Shown: piece by piece, positions 16,181 through 29,388 of the stretch
Numbering within the stretch: position 1 is the stretch's first letter
Layout of the letters: each line of letters starts with the position of its first letter
From: Kiritimatiellia bacterium
Lineage (GTDB): Bacteria; Verrucomicrobiota; Kiritimatiellia; RFP12; UBA1067
NCBI GenBank assembly: GCA_017454745.1
Contig: JAFTCL010000038.1
Coordinates: forward strand, 1 to 36,387
Length of the DNA stretch: 36,387 bases
Direction of reading: 5' to 3'
Position numbers and translations under genes: made by a program
Notes under the pieces: generated by a model
Told to the model about the DNA's origin: nothing
The model's input: only the letters and a program-made list of their open reading frames with translations
Database searches by the model: none

Positions 16181-17053
16181 ATGAAGAAAGTGTTGTTTAG
16201 TCTGTCGTTGGCAATGGTTTGCGCGATGGGTTCATTCGCCGATTCCGTTGCGGACGTTAGGGCGTTCATTGAGAAGCAAGCCGCTGACACCAAGGGCGGC
16301 AACTTCAAAGCCACGTTGGAAAACATCCCGGCGGCTTATCGGGCAGACTTTGATATGATTGCGAAGAAATTCGCCGATAAGATTGACGCCGGAATGTGGA
16401 ACGATACCGTTGGACTGTTGGATTCCATCGCCGACGCGTTCGGATCCAAGGCGGAATTTTTTGAGGATTCGTTGAAGCAGGGCGATTTTGCGAATTTGAG
16501 CAAAGAAGAGCGTATTAATATGCTTAAGGGATCGAGCGGGTTTATCTCCGCGCTTGCGAAGGCACTCACCTATGAACGGGTCAAACAGCCGAACGTGGTG
16601 GAAGTGTTGGCCGAGCCTAAGGTCGCCGCCGCGATGATGAAACTGCAGAACGTTCCGTTCATACAGCAATTTTCCACCAACCCCAAGATACTCGATGCCA
16701 AGGCGGTCGATAACGGGGTGGAGGTTACCTACGAATTTCTCAAGAATAAGAAATCGGTAGTGTACACCAACGTCGACGGCAAATGGATGGACGCGGAGTT
16801 CGTCCGCAATTGGCCGACCTACAAAGGGCAGGCGTTGCAGTGGATTGACGGTCTGAAGATGGACGACAAGTTCAAGAACCAGTTCAAGAGCATGGTTCCC
16901 ATGATGAAGTTGGCGGCGGACCAGATCAAGAACGCCCCGGATGCCGATACGGCGCAGAAAGGCGTTGCCATGATGGTCTTGCCGTTCATGATGTTTGGAG
17001 GCAATACCGCGGCGAACGTTAAGGTGGGGGATCCCAAAGAGGCCGCGAAGTAG
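16181..17053 (+). CDS. Secreted protein of unknown function
   Basis: A 290-residue protein with a clear signal peptide (MKKVLFSLSLAMVCAMGSFA). The mature part is mostly helical and Lys/Asp rich, with repeated amphipathic stretches (FIEKQAADTKGGNFKATL, FDMIAKKFADKIDAGM, ADQIKNAPDADTAQKGVAMM). There is no Cys or metal motif that I recognise. The central part (VTYEFLKNKKSVVYTNVDGK) looks like a small beta-sheet. It has its own promoter and a good ribosome binding site (AAGGAGAG). The Tat-exported oxidoreductase begins 33 bases downstream, so the pair may be co-transcribed. I do not recognise the family and assign no function. Confidence 0.85.
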   Translation: MKKVLFSLSLAMVCAMGSFADSVADVRAFIEKQAADTKGGNFKATLENIPAAYRADFDMIAKKFADKIDAGMWNDTVGLLDSIADAFGSKAEFFEDSLKQGDFANLSKEERINMLKGSSGFISALAKALTYERVKQPNVVEVLAEPKVAAAMMKLQNVPFIQQFSTNPKILDAKAVDNGVEVTYEFLKNKKSVVYTNVDGKWMDAEFVRNWPTYKGQALQWIDGLKMDDKFKNQFKSMVPMMKLAADQIKNAPDADTAQKGVAMMVLPFMMFGGNTAANVKVGDPKEAAK

Positions 17054-17086
17054 GTCTAATTATCACGGCCGGCAGAGGAGGACGTT

Positions 17087-18502
17087 ATGTTAAGGCGCAG
17101 AGATTTCGTGCGGGCGGCTGGGGGAGTCGCCCTGTTTAACGTGTTTCCCCGCCGGTTGCTGGCGGGTAGCGGAGAAACTCCGCCCAGCGAGAGTGTAAAC
17201 GTCGCGGCGATCGGCGCCGGCGGACGCGCATCGGCGGATATCGACGGTTTGGCGCACGCCGGGGCCAAGATTATCGCCTTGTGCGATGTCGACACCCGGC
17301 GCTCCGCCGGACAGCGCGACAAGCGCAAGGGTGTGCCGTATTACACTTTCTACAAGGAGATGTTGGATAAACACGACAAAGATATCGATGCCGTGCTTAT
17401 CGGCACTCCCGACCATTGGCATGCGACGATGGCGTTGGAGTGCCTGCGCCGCGGCAAGCATGTCCAGTGCGAGAAGCCCTTGTGCCAGAGTTTCCACGAG
17501 ATGCAGGGGATGATTGACGAGGCCCGTCGCAATCCCAAACTCGTAACCCAGGCGATGAACCAGGGGCACGCCTATGACACCATCCGCGATTTCCGCGAAT
17601 GGGTCGAGGCCGGGTTGATCGGCGATGTCACCGAGGCGCACATTTGGTGTCCCGCCAAGTACTCCTTCATGGATATTCTGGACGATATGAAGAAAGAGTA
17701 CGCCGTTCCCGCGGAGTTGAATTGGGAGCAGTGGCAGGGCCCTGTGCCGCACCGCGCATATTTCCCGAAATTCCTGCCCGGCGCGTGGCGGTCGTGGACG
17801 ATGTACGGCACCAATACGTTGGGTGACTGGAGTTGCCATTTGATGGATCCGCTCTTCTGGACCTTGGAGCTGGGAATGCCTTTGAGCGTCCGGGCGGATG
17901 TGGTAGGAGCGTGGCGTCCAGAGGTGCACGGGCTGACCTTCCCGAAAGGGGTTAAGACCACTTTCGAATACGCCAAGCGTGACGGTAAGCCTTTTAAACT
18001 GGTATGGTACGATGGCGAGGCTTGCAGCCAAGTGCCGGTTCCGCCCGGTTACAAAGACGATCCCTCCTACTTCCCGCCCACGATGAGCTGGGAAAAGGCT
18101 AAGGAAAAACGTGACGGGATGGCAAACGGCGCGTTCGTTTATGGAACCAAAGGGGTTATCGAGTACGGGCATCACGGCGCGAACTATCTGCGGATGTTGC
18201 CGGATGTGACATTGGAAAAACTTCGTGCGGACGGCGGTTGCCCGAAGCAGAAGTACCCGCGCATCCCTGGAAAGGATCCGAACTCCAAACCGTACAACGA
18301 ATTCATTGCGGCGGTTAAGGGCGGCCCGAAGGTAGGCTCTGATTTCGCTTACGCGGGCGCCATGACCCAATGCTCGCTTACCGGCGTGGCGGCGCTGTTC
18401 GATTCCGGGCGCACCCTGCATTGGGATGCGGCGGCAAACCGTTTCGCGGACTCGGTGGCGGCGAACGCCCGTCTAAATCTGCCCAGAATCGCTGGGTATT
18501 GA
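17087..18502 (+). CDS. Tat-exported Gfo/Idh/MocA-family oxidoreductase
   Basis: A 471-residue NAD(P)-dependent oxidoreductase-like protein. The N-terminus MLRRRDFVRAAGGVALFNVF is a twin-arginine signal, so it is exported folded with its cofactor. The Rossmann fold shows VAAIGAGGRA (about 38-47), VLIGTPDHWHATMALECLRR, and the family signature CEKPLC with Lys130. The C-terminal substrate domain has NTLGDWSCHLMDPLFWTLEL. Many PVC and Bacteroidota genomes carry such secreted paralogues. Some (GH109) use NAD for glycosidase chemistry and others modify sugars, and I cannot say which this is. GAGGAGG precedes the ATG at 17087. Confidence 0.93.
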   Translation: MLRRRDFVRAAGGVALFNVFPRRLLAGSGETPPSESVNVAAIGAGGRASADIDGLAHAGAKIIALCDVDTRRSAGQRDKRKGVPYYTFYKEMLDKHDKDIDAVLIGTPDHWHATMALECLRRGKHVQCEKPLCQSFHEMQGMIDEARRNPKLVTQAMNQGHAYDTIRDFREWVEAGLIGDVTEAHIWCPAKYSFMDILDDMKKEYAVPAELNWEQWQGPVPHRAYFPKFLPGAWRSWTMYGTNTLGDWSCHLMDPLFWTLELGMPLSVRADVVGAWRPEVHGLTFPKGVKTTFEYAKRDGKPFKLVWYDGEACSQVPVPPGYKDDPSYFPPTMSWEKAKEKRDGMANGAFVYGTKGVIEYGHHGANYLRMLPDVTLEKLRADGGCPKQKYPRIPGKDPNSKPYNEFIAAVKGGPKVGSDFAYAGAMTQCSLTGVAALFDSGRTLHWDAAANRFADSVAANARLNLPRIAGY

Positions 18503-18561
18503 TTTGACGTCAGGTGCCTGATTTGCCGTGCTTGGTTTAATATCGGACATGGTTGAAACCG

Positions 18562-19704
18562 ATGTTTGGTAAAATATGGTTTTGGTCGGCTTTTGCGGCT
18601 TGCGCTGTCGCGCAAGCCGGGGAAATGCCGTTGCGGCTGATCGACTTTTCCGGTGACCGGGAAAGGCAGGCGGTGGTCGCGGCGGGTACGGAAACGGTGT
18701 ATCAGGGCCATCCGACCACAGTTCGTCTGGCCGACGGGCGGATTATTGCGGTATGGTGTTCGCCTCACGGCGGACACGCCGGATTGGCGGCGGAAAGCGC
18801 GGATGGCGGTAAGTCTTGGAAACGGATCGACGACCGGTTCCCCGCCGGTTTTTCGCGCCACGTCAATTGTCCCAGCATCTACAAATTAACCGGACCGGAC
18901 GGTCGGGAGCGGTTGTGGGTGTGGAGCGAGAGTAAAATGCTCGACACCGACGCGCCTGACGATTACCGCAGTTGTAGAAAACACGGCGACCGGGCCATGC
19001 CGAGCGTGATGAGCGAAGACTGCGGTCTGACTTGGAATGAACGTCCGCCGTTAGGCGCGAAATTCAAGTGCGTGATGGCGTTCTCCTCGATTGTGCGGCT
19101 TAAAGACGGTGCGTATCTCGGGATGTTCCACTCCGGTCCGGAGGGCGAGGATCGTGCTCCGCTCCGGGTGCTTCAGAGCGTCACGAGGGATGGGGGATTC
19201 ACTTGGAGCGATCCGAAGGAAGTTTGCGCGGTGGCGGGAAAGAACCCCTGCGAGCCGTATGTGTTTCGCTCTCCCGACGGTTCTGAGTTGTGCTGCCTGA
19301 TGCGGGAAAACACCCACACCGGAAATAGTCTTATGATGTTCAGTTCCGACGAAGGCGCAACATGGAGCAAGCCCGAAGACACTCCGTGGGGATTGTCCGG
19401 CGACCGCCACCAGGGGGTGCAGTTGCCCGACGGGCGGTTGGTGGTTTGTTTCCGCGACATGGCCCCGAAATCCCCGACCAGAGGGCATTTCGTGGCTTGG
19501 GTGGGCCGTTACGCCGATATCAAAAGCCGTCGTACCGACGGTACCTACCGTATCAAACTGCTGCACAATTATGCCGGGAACGATTGCGGTTATCCGGGAG
19601 TGGAGCTGTTGCCTGACGGTACGGTGGTGGCTACCACCTATGTGAAATACTGGAACGACCGGCGTCGGCACTCGGTGGTGAGTGTGCGGTTCAAGCCGGA
19701 GTAA
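18562..19704 (+). CDS. Secreted sialidase-like (BNR/Asp-box) protein
   Basis: A 380-residue six-bladed propeller protein with a signal peptide ([20 protein letters not shown]). Four Asp boxes (SxDxGxxW type) are visible: [24 protein letters not shown] and SSDEGATW. The propeller of exo-sialidases has this pattern. I do not see a clear FRIP motif near the N-terminus, so true sialidase activity is not assured, and related proteins cleave or bind other glycans. I chose ATG at 18562. TTG at 18553, in the same frame, would add three residues. No Shine-Dalgarno sequence precedes either. A TAATAT (18538-18543) suggests a very short leader, but no good -35 accompanies it. Confidence 0.82.
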   Translation: MFGKIWFWSAFAACAVAQAGEMPLRLIDFSGDRERQAVVAAGTETVYQGHPTTVRLADGRIIAVWCSPHGGHAGLAAESADGGKSWKRIDDRFPAGFSRHVNCPSIYKLTGPDGRERLWVWSESKMLDTDAPDDYRSCRKHGDRAMPSVMSEDCGLTWNERPPLGAKFKCVMAFSSIVRLKDGAYLGMFHSGPEGEDRAPLRVLQSVTRDGGFTWSDPKEVCAVAGKNPCEPYVFRSPDGSELCCLMRENTHTGNSLMMFSSDEGATWSKPEDTPWGLSGDRHQGVQLPDGRLVVCFRDMAPKSPTRGHFVAWVGRYADIKSRRTDGTYRIKLLHNYAGNDCGYPGVELLPDGTVVATTYVKYWNDRRRHSVVSVRFKPE

Positions 19705-19747
19705 CGCCACGCCGTTGCGGTGTTTTAAACTGTTTGGGGAATCCGAC

Positions 19748-20224
19748 ATGGAAGAGACGAATTGTAATCCGCATATTGAAACCATCGCCCGCGGGGTTTG
19801 CGTGGTTGACGGAAAACTGTTGCTGTGTTACAACCGAAAGTCGCCGCTTTCCTATCTGCCGGGCGGACATATCGAGTGGCGCGAAACGGCGCGGCAGGCG
19901 CTGGAGCGGGAAATCCGGGAGGAGATGGGGCTGGATTCCAAAGCGGGTGAATTTCTCGGTGGGTGCGAACAGGCGTTTGTCCAAAACGGAAAAGAACTTC
20001 ACACGGAAATCACGCTCTACTTTAGGCTTGAGGTGCCGGATTTGGTCGACTCGGTTTCCGAACCTCCGGCAGTCGAACCGTGGATCGGTTTCAAATGGCA
20101 GCCGTTAGACGACTTGCCGGCGGCCCGGGTGGTGCCAGAGGCGGTTGCCGGGACGTTGACGGAGTGGTTGCGGCATCCGGGCGGGTTCGTTACCACCGGC
20201 GACGCTTGGTTGGAGAACCCTTGA
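19748..20224 (+). CDS. Nudix hydrolase
   Basis: A 158-residue Nudix protein. The full Nudix box is present: GGHIEWRETARQALEREIRE followed by EMG, matching GX5EX7REUXEEXGU, which binds the metal and hydrolyses a nucleoside diphosphate linked to another group. The substrate is unknown. I chose ATG at 19748, which follows a GGGGA at a reasonable distance. The same frame is open further upstream to 19682, but that would overlap the sialidase gene. The stop overlaps the start of the GH92 gene by one base (TGATG), so the two are translationally coupled. Hydrolysis of a nucleotide sugar would fit a glycan context, but this is only inference. Confidence 0.9.
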   Translation: MEETNCNPHIETIARGVCVVDGKLLLCYNRKSPLSYLPGGHIEWRETARQALEREIREEMGLDSKAGEFLGGCEQAFVQNGKELHTEITLYFRLEVPDLVDSVSEPPAVEPWIGFKWQPLDDLPAARVVPEAVAGTLTEWLRHPGGFVTTGDAWLENP

Positions 20225-22494
20225 TGAATTTTGTAGGTCTTTTTGCCGTTTTGGCCTTGGCTTGGACCGCAAGATCCCAAGAACCGGTGGAATGCGCTCT
20301 GCCGCTGGTGGGAACCGATACCGCGCCAGAATTTTCCGCCGGTAATGTATACCCGGCGATTTGCTGGCCGTGGGGGATGAACACATGGACACCGCAGACC
20401 GGGAAAATGGGCGATGGTTGGGTCTATACCTATGCCGCGCGAAAAATCAACGGTTTCAAGCAGACCCATCAGCCCAGCCCGTGGATTAACGACTACGGGC
20501 AGTTTGCGGTAATGGCGCTTACCGGCAAACCGGTTTTTACCGAACGCGAACGCGCCAGCTGGTTTTCACACAAAGCCGAGACGGCTCAGCCCAATTATTA
20601 CAGCGTTTATTTGGCTGATTACGACACCACGGTGGAGATTACCCCCACGGAACGCGCCGCAATGTTTCGGATAACCTATCCAGAGACCGATTCGCCGTAT
20701 TTTGTGGTGGACGCTTATGACCGCAGTTCGTTCGTAAAGATTCTGCCCAACGAACGGAGAATAGTTGGCTGGAGTACCCGCAACACCTGGAGTTGCCCCG
20801 GTAACTTCAAAAACTATTTTGTGATGCAGTTCGACACTCCCTTCGCTGAGACCAAAATCTGGGAAGGTGAGAAAATTTTAGATGGCATTTCCGAGTTGGA
20901 AGGCAAGCATGTCGGGGCAATGATTAAATTCGCCCCGACCAGGCGCGGGCAACAAGTGCAGATTAAAATCGCCTCTTCGTTTATTAGCCCCGGGCAGGCC
21001 GCATTGAATTTGAAAGAACTCGGTTCGATGGGGTTTGACGAAGTGCGTGGCGCGGGGCGGGACCGTTGGAATTCGGTGTTGGGGCGGATTCGTTTGGAGG
21101 ATGCCACCCCCGATCAGCGGCGCATGTTTTACACTTCGCTCTACCGGGCGATGTTGTTCCCGCGCAAGATCCACGAGATTGACGTGGAAGGTAAAATCGT
21201 CCATTATAGTCCGAACAACGGCAAAGTTTTGCCCGGTTTTTATTACACCGACACTGGATTTTGGGACACTTTTCGCGCGCTTTTCCCGCTGTTGAACTTT
21301 ATTTGCCAGGACGAGAATTCCGAAATGACGGCGGGATTGAAAAACTGTTACCGCGAGTGCGGATGGCTGCCGGAATGGGCCAGCCCGGGGCCCCGCGGCT
21401 GCATGATCGGTCAAAACTCGGTTTCAGTGGTCGCCGACGCTTGGTTGAGCGGCAGCCGTGAAGGTTATGATATCAACAAGCTTTTCGAGGCTTGCGTATC
21501 CGGCGCTAACGACGCCAACCCGTTCATCGGTTCCGGCCGCCCCGGACATCAGTACTATAACGAACTAGGTTATGTTCCGCGTGATGTTAAAATTACCGAC
21601 AGCGCCGCCCGGACGTTGGAATACGCGTACAACGATTGGTGTATCTGGAAACTGGCGGTCGCGCTGGGGCGTCCCAAAGAAGAGATCGATCGTTACGCCG
21701 CCCGTTGCCAAAATTACCGCAACGTTTTCGATCCGGCGCGGGGTTGGATGGTAGGGCGCAACCGTGACGGCACTTTCAACGAAAAATTCAATCCATACAA
21801 ATGGGGCGGCGATTTCATCGAAGGCAACAGTCTGCATTACACTTGGTCGGTCATCCACGATGTGCGCGGACTGATTGAGCTGATGGGAGGGGAACGAAAG
21901 TTCATTGACAAACTCGATCGGATTTTTGCCCTGCCGCCGACTTTTGACGCTTCCGCTTATATGTCGGTGATCCATGAAATCCGCGAGATGCAGACCCAAA
22001 ATTTTGGGCAGTATGCGCACGGCAACGAACCGATCCAACACATGATATACCTATACAATTATGCCGGGGAACCGTGGAAAACCCAATATTGGGTGCGCGA
22101 GGCGCTGAACCGGTTGTATCGCCCCACTGTTGACGGAATGTGCGGTGACGATGACAACGGGCAAACTTCGGCGTGGTACGTGTGGTCGTCATTGGGTTTC
22201 TACCCGGTTTGCCCCGGAAGCAACCAGTATGTGATTGGCGCGCCGTTGTTCAAGAAAGCGGTGGTGAAGTTGCGCGGCGGTAAGGAGTTGGTGATATCGG
22301 CGGACAAAAACAGCGATTCCAACCGTTACATCCAATCGGTTAAGCTCAACGGCAAAAAATACGGGAAAAACTTTTTCGACGCGGATACGCTGCGCAACGG
22401 CGGCAGTATCGAGTTTGTGATGGGCGATAAACCGAACCGCAAGCGCGGGACCGGTTTGGATGCGCGACCTTATTCGTACAGTGACCAGCATTGA
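20224..22494 (+). CDS. Secreted glycoside hydrolase family 92 alpha-mannosidase
   Basis: A 756-residue GH92 exo-alpha-mannosidase. The ATG at 20224 begins a signal peptide (MNFVGLFAVLALAWTARSQ). The frame upstream of it lies inside the Nudix gene and is not coding. An N-terminal beta-sandwich (GMNTWTPQTGKMGDGWVY, GFKQTHQPSPWINDYGQF) leads into the (alpha/alpha)6 barrel: YYTDTGFWDTFRALFPLLNF, WLPEWASPGPRGCMIGQNSV, GNEPIQHMIYLYNYAGEPW (Glu602, likely acid) and CGDDDNGQTSAWYVWSSLGF (Asp642-644, including the likely base). The family is calcium dependent and inverting, and removes alpha-linked mannose from N-glycans or fungal mannan. Linkage preference cannot be read from sequence. prmA starts 12 bases downstream. 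Confidence 0.95.
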   Translation: MNFVGLFAVLALAWTARSQEPVECALPLVGTDTAPEFSAGNVYPAICWPWGMNTWTPQTGKMGDGWVYTYAARKINGFKQTHQPSPWINDYGQFAVMALTGKPVFTERERASWFSHKAETAQPNYYSVYLADYDTTVEITPTERAAMFRITYPETDSPYFVVDAYDRSSFVKILPNERRIVGWSTRNTWSCPGNFKNYFVMQFDTPFAETKIWEGEKILDGISELEGKHVGAMIKFAPTRRGQQVQIKIASSFISPGQAALNLKELGSMGFDEVRGAGRDRWNSVLGRIRLEDATPDQRRMFYTSLYRAMLFPRKIHEIDVEGKIVHYSPNNGKVLPGFYYTDTGFWDTFRALFPLLNFICQDENSEMTAGLKNCYRECGWLPEWASPGPRGCMIGQNSVSVVADAWLSGSREGYDINKLFEACVSGANDANPFIGSGRPGHQYYNELGYVPRDVKITDSAARTLEYAYNDWCIWKLAVALGRPKEEIDRYAARCQNYRNVFDPARGWMVGRNRDGTFNEKFNPYKWGGDFIEGNSLHYTWSVIHDVRGLIELMGGERKFIDKLDRIFALPPTFDASAYMSVIHEIREMQTQNFGQYAHGNEPIQHMIYLYNYAGEPWKTQYWVREALNRLYRPTVDGMCGDDDNGQTSAWYVWSSLGFYPVCPGSNQYVIGAPLFKKAVVKLRGGKELVISADKNSDSNRYIQSVKLNGKKYGKNFFDADTLRNGGSIEFVMGDKPNRKRGTGLDARPYSYSDQH

Positions 22495-22506
22495 GGAGTT
22501 TTATAA

Positions 22507-23379
22507 ATGAGTGACGATCTTTTGACGGTGGTGAGTTGCGGTATTGCGCCGGAGCAGGTGGACTGTCTGTTCGAACTGTTGGATGCCGACGATTTTACGC
22601 CGACCTCTTGGTATGATTTGGAAAAGAACGTTAGCAGGATTGACGTGTTTTTGGAAAACGCCGAACAGGCACCGGCGGTCTGCAAAGCGTTGACCGACGC
22701 GGCCGGTTTGATAGGCATTGAGTTGACGCCGGAAATTTCCAAAATGGCAAAAAGCGACTGGGCGGAGAGTTGGAAACGATTTTTCCACGTGGAGAAGATT
22801 TCCGAACGTCTGGTGGTTCGCCCGTCGTGGGAAAAATACGACGCAAAACCCGGCGAAAAGGTGATAACCCTGGACCCCGGAATGAGTTTCGGAACCGGCA
22901 AGCACGAAACCACCCAGGCTTGCCTTCGCTTTTTGGACCGTCTGGCGTCCGAAAACCCAAACCGTCGGGTGATTGACATGGGGTGCGGTTCCGGAATCTT
23001 GGCCATTGCGGCGAAACTGCTGGGGTTTAGCGAGGTTACGGCGTTTGACAACGACCCCGACTGCATCCATGTAACAAAAGAAAACGCCGCCGCCAACGGG
23101 GTGGATTTCCCGGTTACGGTTGATGACCTTTCCCACCCGTATCCTCCGGCCGGGGTGGTGGTGGCCAATATTCTCGCCCCGATTCTGGTCGCGTTCGCCG
23201 AGCAAGTCGCCGCTTCGGTCGCCGATGGACAAGACGCCCGGTTGATCCTGTCCGGGATTTTGGATGAGCAGTATCCTGCGGTTCGCGCCGCTTACGAAGC
23301 GCAGGGAATGCGCGAGCTGGACACCATACTGATTAAAAACTGGCGCAGCGGATTGTTCGCCCGCTCCGTCGCCAGTTAG
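22507..23379 (+). CDS. prmA: Ribosomal protein L11 methyltransferase
   Basis: A 290-residue SAM-dependent methyltransferase that trimethylates ribosomal protein L11. An N-terminal recognition domain is followed by the Rossmann-type fold. The segment LDPGMSFGTGKHETTQACLR is diagnostic for PrmA, motif I is VIDMGCGSGILAIAAKLLGF, and VVVANILAPILVAFAEQVAA is the family's NILA motif. AGGAG lies just upstream of the ATG. It is an ordinary housekeeping gene at the end of the glycosidase block and is followed by a hairpin terminator. Confidence 0.94.
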   Translation: MSDDLLTVVSCGIAPEQVDCLFELLDADDFTPTSWYDLEKNVSRIDVFLENAEQAPAVCKALTDAAGLIGIELTPEISKMAKSDWAESWKRFFHVEKISERLVVRPSWEKYDAKPGEKVITLDPGMSFGTGKHETTQACLRFLDRLASENPNRRVIDMGCGSGILAIAAKLLGFSEVTAFDNDPDCIHVTKENAAANGVDFPVTVDDLSHPYPPAGVVVANILAPILVAFAEQVAASVADGQDARLILSGILDEQYPAVRAAYEAQGMRELDTILIKNWRSGLFARSVAS

Positions 23380-23383
23380 GGCG

Positions 23384-23405
23384 AAAGCCGCGTTGGGCGG
23401 CTTTT
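23384..23405 (+). terminator. Probable intrinsic terminator after prmA
   Basis: AAAGCCGC (23384-23391) pairs perfectly with GCGGCTTT (23397-23404) around a GTTGG loop, followed by TATAT. The T-run is short, so termination may be partial. Confidence 0.6.
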
Positions 23406-23535
23406 ATATCCGTTTTGACAAAAAATGGTTTCCGCCATTACGGTCTCGCGTTTCCGGCGTGAATTTCACTGCCTTTCCACGATAGCGCCTTGGCGGACGC
23501 GATAAGGCGAAACCCCAGTTCGTCAAATTCTGCCA

Positions 23536-23564
23536 TTTACTTTAATGGGAAGGCATGATACAAT
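23536..23564 (+). promoter_or_regulatory. Extended -10 promoter for the beta-galactosidase run
   Basis: TTTACT (23536-23541), a 17-base spacer and TACAAT (23559-23564) preceded by TG (an extended -10, TGATACAAT). The start would be near 23571, leaving a leader of about 37 bases with GAGAGG before the ATG at 23608. A perfect TTGACA at 23415-23420 lacks a matching -10. Confidence 0.55.
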
Positions 23565-23595
23565 TAATATTCCATTTCTCGGAGTCTCATTTTGA

Positions 23596-27638
<4,043 letters not shown>

Positions 27639-27639
<1 letters not shown>

Positions 27640-28841
27640 TGAGCATCATCACCGTTCAGGCCCAACGCGACCACATCGCATCGCTCTGCACCGGTTCGCC
27701 GATCCAGGCGCTTTCGGAATTAATCTGGAACGCGCTGGATGCCGACGCGCTGAATGTTAAGGTTGATCTCGTCCAAAACCCTTTGGGCGGGATTGACACC
27801 ATTCTCGTTTCGGACGACGGCATCGGGATCGACCTTGCTAATGACGGACACTGCTTTGCCAATCTCGGGGGATCGTGGAAGCGGACTGTTTACCGCACCC
27901 GCTATTCCGACCGGGTAATACACGGGCGCAAGGGCAAGGGGCGGTTCAAGGCGTTTTCCTTGGGCAACCACGTGGAGTGGCGAACCACGGTTCAGACCGA
28001 TTCCGGGCTTCACTCGTTCACGCTTGACGGGCGTGCCGACGATCCCGGCCATTTTGAGCTGACCGAATTCCCGCAACCGGGGCCGGCCACCGGCACCGAG
28101 GTGAGGATCGGCGAAATTATCCGCGAACCTTCCATGCTGCTGGACAACGAGTGGGCGGTGCAACAGCTGGCTTCGCAGTTCGCGCTATATCTTCGCGCCT
28201 ATCCGAACGTCAAAATCTGGTTTCGTGGTCTGCCGGTCAACCCGCTTATCGTGCAGCGCTCGGAAAACATTTTCCAGATTTGTGATGCCAACGGGCAGAA
28301 TGTCGCCGAGTTGCGGGTGATTGAGTGGAAAAACAAACAGGGGCGTAGCAAAATCGTTTTCTGCAACCATGATGGTTTCGCGCTCCACGAGGTTGATGCG
28401 GCGGTTCGTCCGGGAAGCGGATTCAACTACACCGCCTACTTGATTTCGCCGCGTTTCAAGCAGATGCATCAGGAAAATCTGCTGGTGCTGGAGGAGTTGA
28501 ATCCGGAAATCAAGACGCTGCTGGAAACCGCACGCGAAATGCTTCGCGAGCATTTCAAAGAGCGTAAGGCTATGGCGGCGGCGGATCAGGTGAACAGTTG
28601 GAAAGAGCAGCAGGTTTATCCGTACCGCGGCGAACCGGCAGACGATGCGGCCGCGGTGCGCCGCCGCCGGTTTGACGCCTGCGCGTTGGCGGTGCGGGCG
28701 GTGTCTGAAAATTTCGACCAGCTCGGGGCTATGGAAAAATCGCTGATATTCGGTCTGCTCAAGGAATTGGTGGAGACCGACCCAGATGCCGCCGTAAAGA
28801 AACTCGGCGACATCCTCGGGCTGCCGTTGAAGATCAAATGA
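27639..28841 (+). CDS. GHKL-family (Hsp90/MORC-like) ATP-binding protein of unknown role
   Basis: A 400-residue protein with an N-terminal Bergerat-fold ATPase domain. The N box is ELIWNALDADA (Glu27, Asn31, Asp34), the G1 box is DDGIGI (Asp60, Gly61, Gly63), and the G2-like loop is GRKGKGRFKAF (96-106). The domain resembles HATPase_c_3 proteins such as MORC/MutL/Hsp90 relatives rather than histidine kinases: no DHp or receiver domain is present. The C-terminal half is charged and helical (EEQVYPYRGE is absent; instead ETAREMLREHFKERKAMAAA). No signal peptide or membrane segment is seen, so it is cytosolic. Its start lies inside the stop of the beta-galactosidase (TAATG) and the McsA-like gene begins 22 bases later, so the context points to protein quality control or to glycosidase production rather than repair. 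No function is assigned. Confidence 0.82.
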
Positions 28842-28863
28842 AAGAAGATCGGGACAAGCAACC

Positions 28864-29367
28864 ATGAAATGCGAATTATGCCACATAAGGCCGCCGGAAT
28901 CGGTGGTTTGGAAAGAAATCGACGGGGAAATGCGTGAGCTTTATGTTTGTAAGGAATGCGCTGAAAACGAGCGCGGAAAGAAAAAAGCCCCGTCACGCGG
29001 CAATGCCCCGGAAGGCATTTGCATGAATCTTGACCTGTCGGGACTGACCCCGGCGCAAATCCACGACAAAGTGATGGAAAGCATCACCAAGCTAAATTTG
29101 CCCAAAGCGATACAGCAAGCGATTTTGGATCGGTTGCCCATCCCCGAATGGATGAAAGTGCCGGATTTGATTAAAGAGAACGATGTGCAGTGCCCGTCCT
29201 GCAAGCGTATGTTTTCTGAAGCGATTAGCACCTGGAGATTCGGCTGCGCCTACTGTTATGAAGCGTTCCGCGAAAAGATGGAAAAATACTCCGCTTTGAA
29301 GCGCAACACCAGATATCTCGGCAAAGTGCCGGGCCGGGAACCGCCGGGTGATTTTGAACTGTTGTAA
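28864..29367 (+). CDS. McsA-like zinc-binding adaptor without a UVR motif
   Basis: A 167-residue homologue of McsA, the activator of the arginine kinase McsB in Firmicutes. Two zinc sites are visible: Cys3/Cys6/Cys29/Cys32 (CELC and CKEC) and Cys110/Cys113/Cys128/Cys131 (CPSC and CAYC), with the McsA-like WRFGCAYCYEAFREKM segment. Bacillus McsA continues into a C-terminal UVR motif. Here the chain ends at GKVPGREPPGDFELL, so that motif is absent. It lies directly upstream of the McsB-like gene and clpC, the same order as the Bacillus ctsR operon but without ctsR. Confidence 0.85.
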   Translation: MKCELCHIRPPESVVWKEIDGEMRELYVCKECAENERGKKKAPSRGNAPEGICMNLDLSGLTPAQIHDKVMESITKLNLPKAIQQAILDRLPIPEWMKVPDLIKENDVQCPSCKRMFSEAISTWRFGCAYCYEAFREKMEKYSALKRNTRYLGKVPGREPPGDFELL

Positions 29368-29388
29368 CCATTTGGAGCGCGCGAGCGA

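Noticed and set aside
17090..18421. Long minus-strand frame opposite the oxidoreductase
   Set aside because: Antisense shadow: the sense gene has a complete and recognisable family sequence.
18549..18572. Tiny reading frame ATG to TAA overlapping the sialidase start as a leader peptide
   Set aside because: Only seven codons, without a ribosome binding site or conserved feature; chance is the simplest explanation.
20080..20223. Upstream extension of the GH92 gene
   Set aside because: The extension lies inside the Nudix gene in another frame, and the signal peptide starts at 20224.
23415..23443. Promoter using the perfect TTGACA at 23415
   Set aside because: No acceptable -10 occurs at 16-18 bases; the extended -10 promoter at 23536-23564 is better placed.
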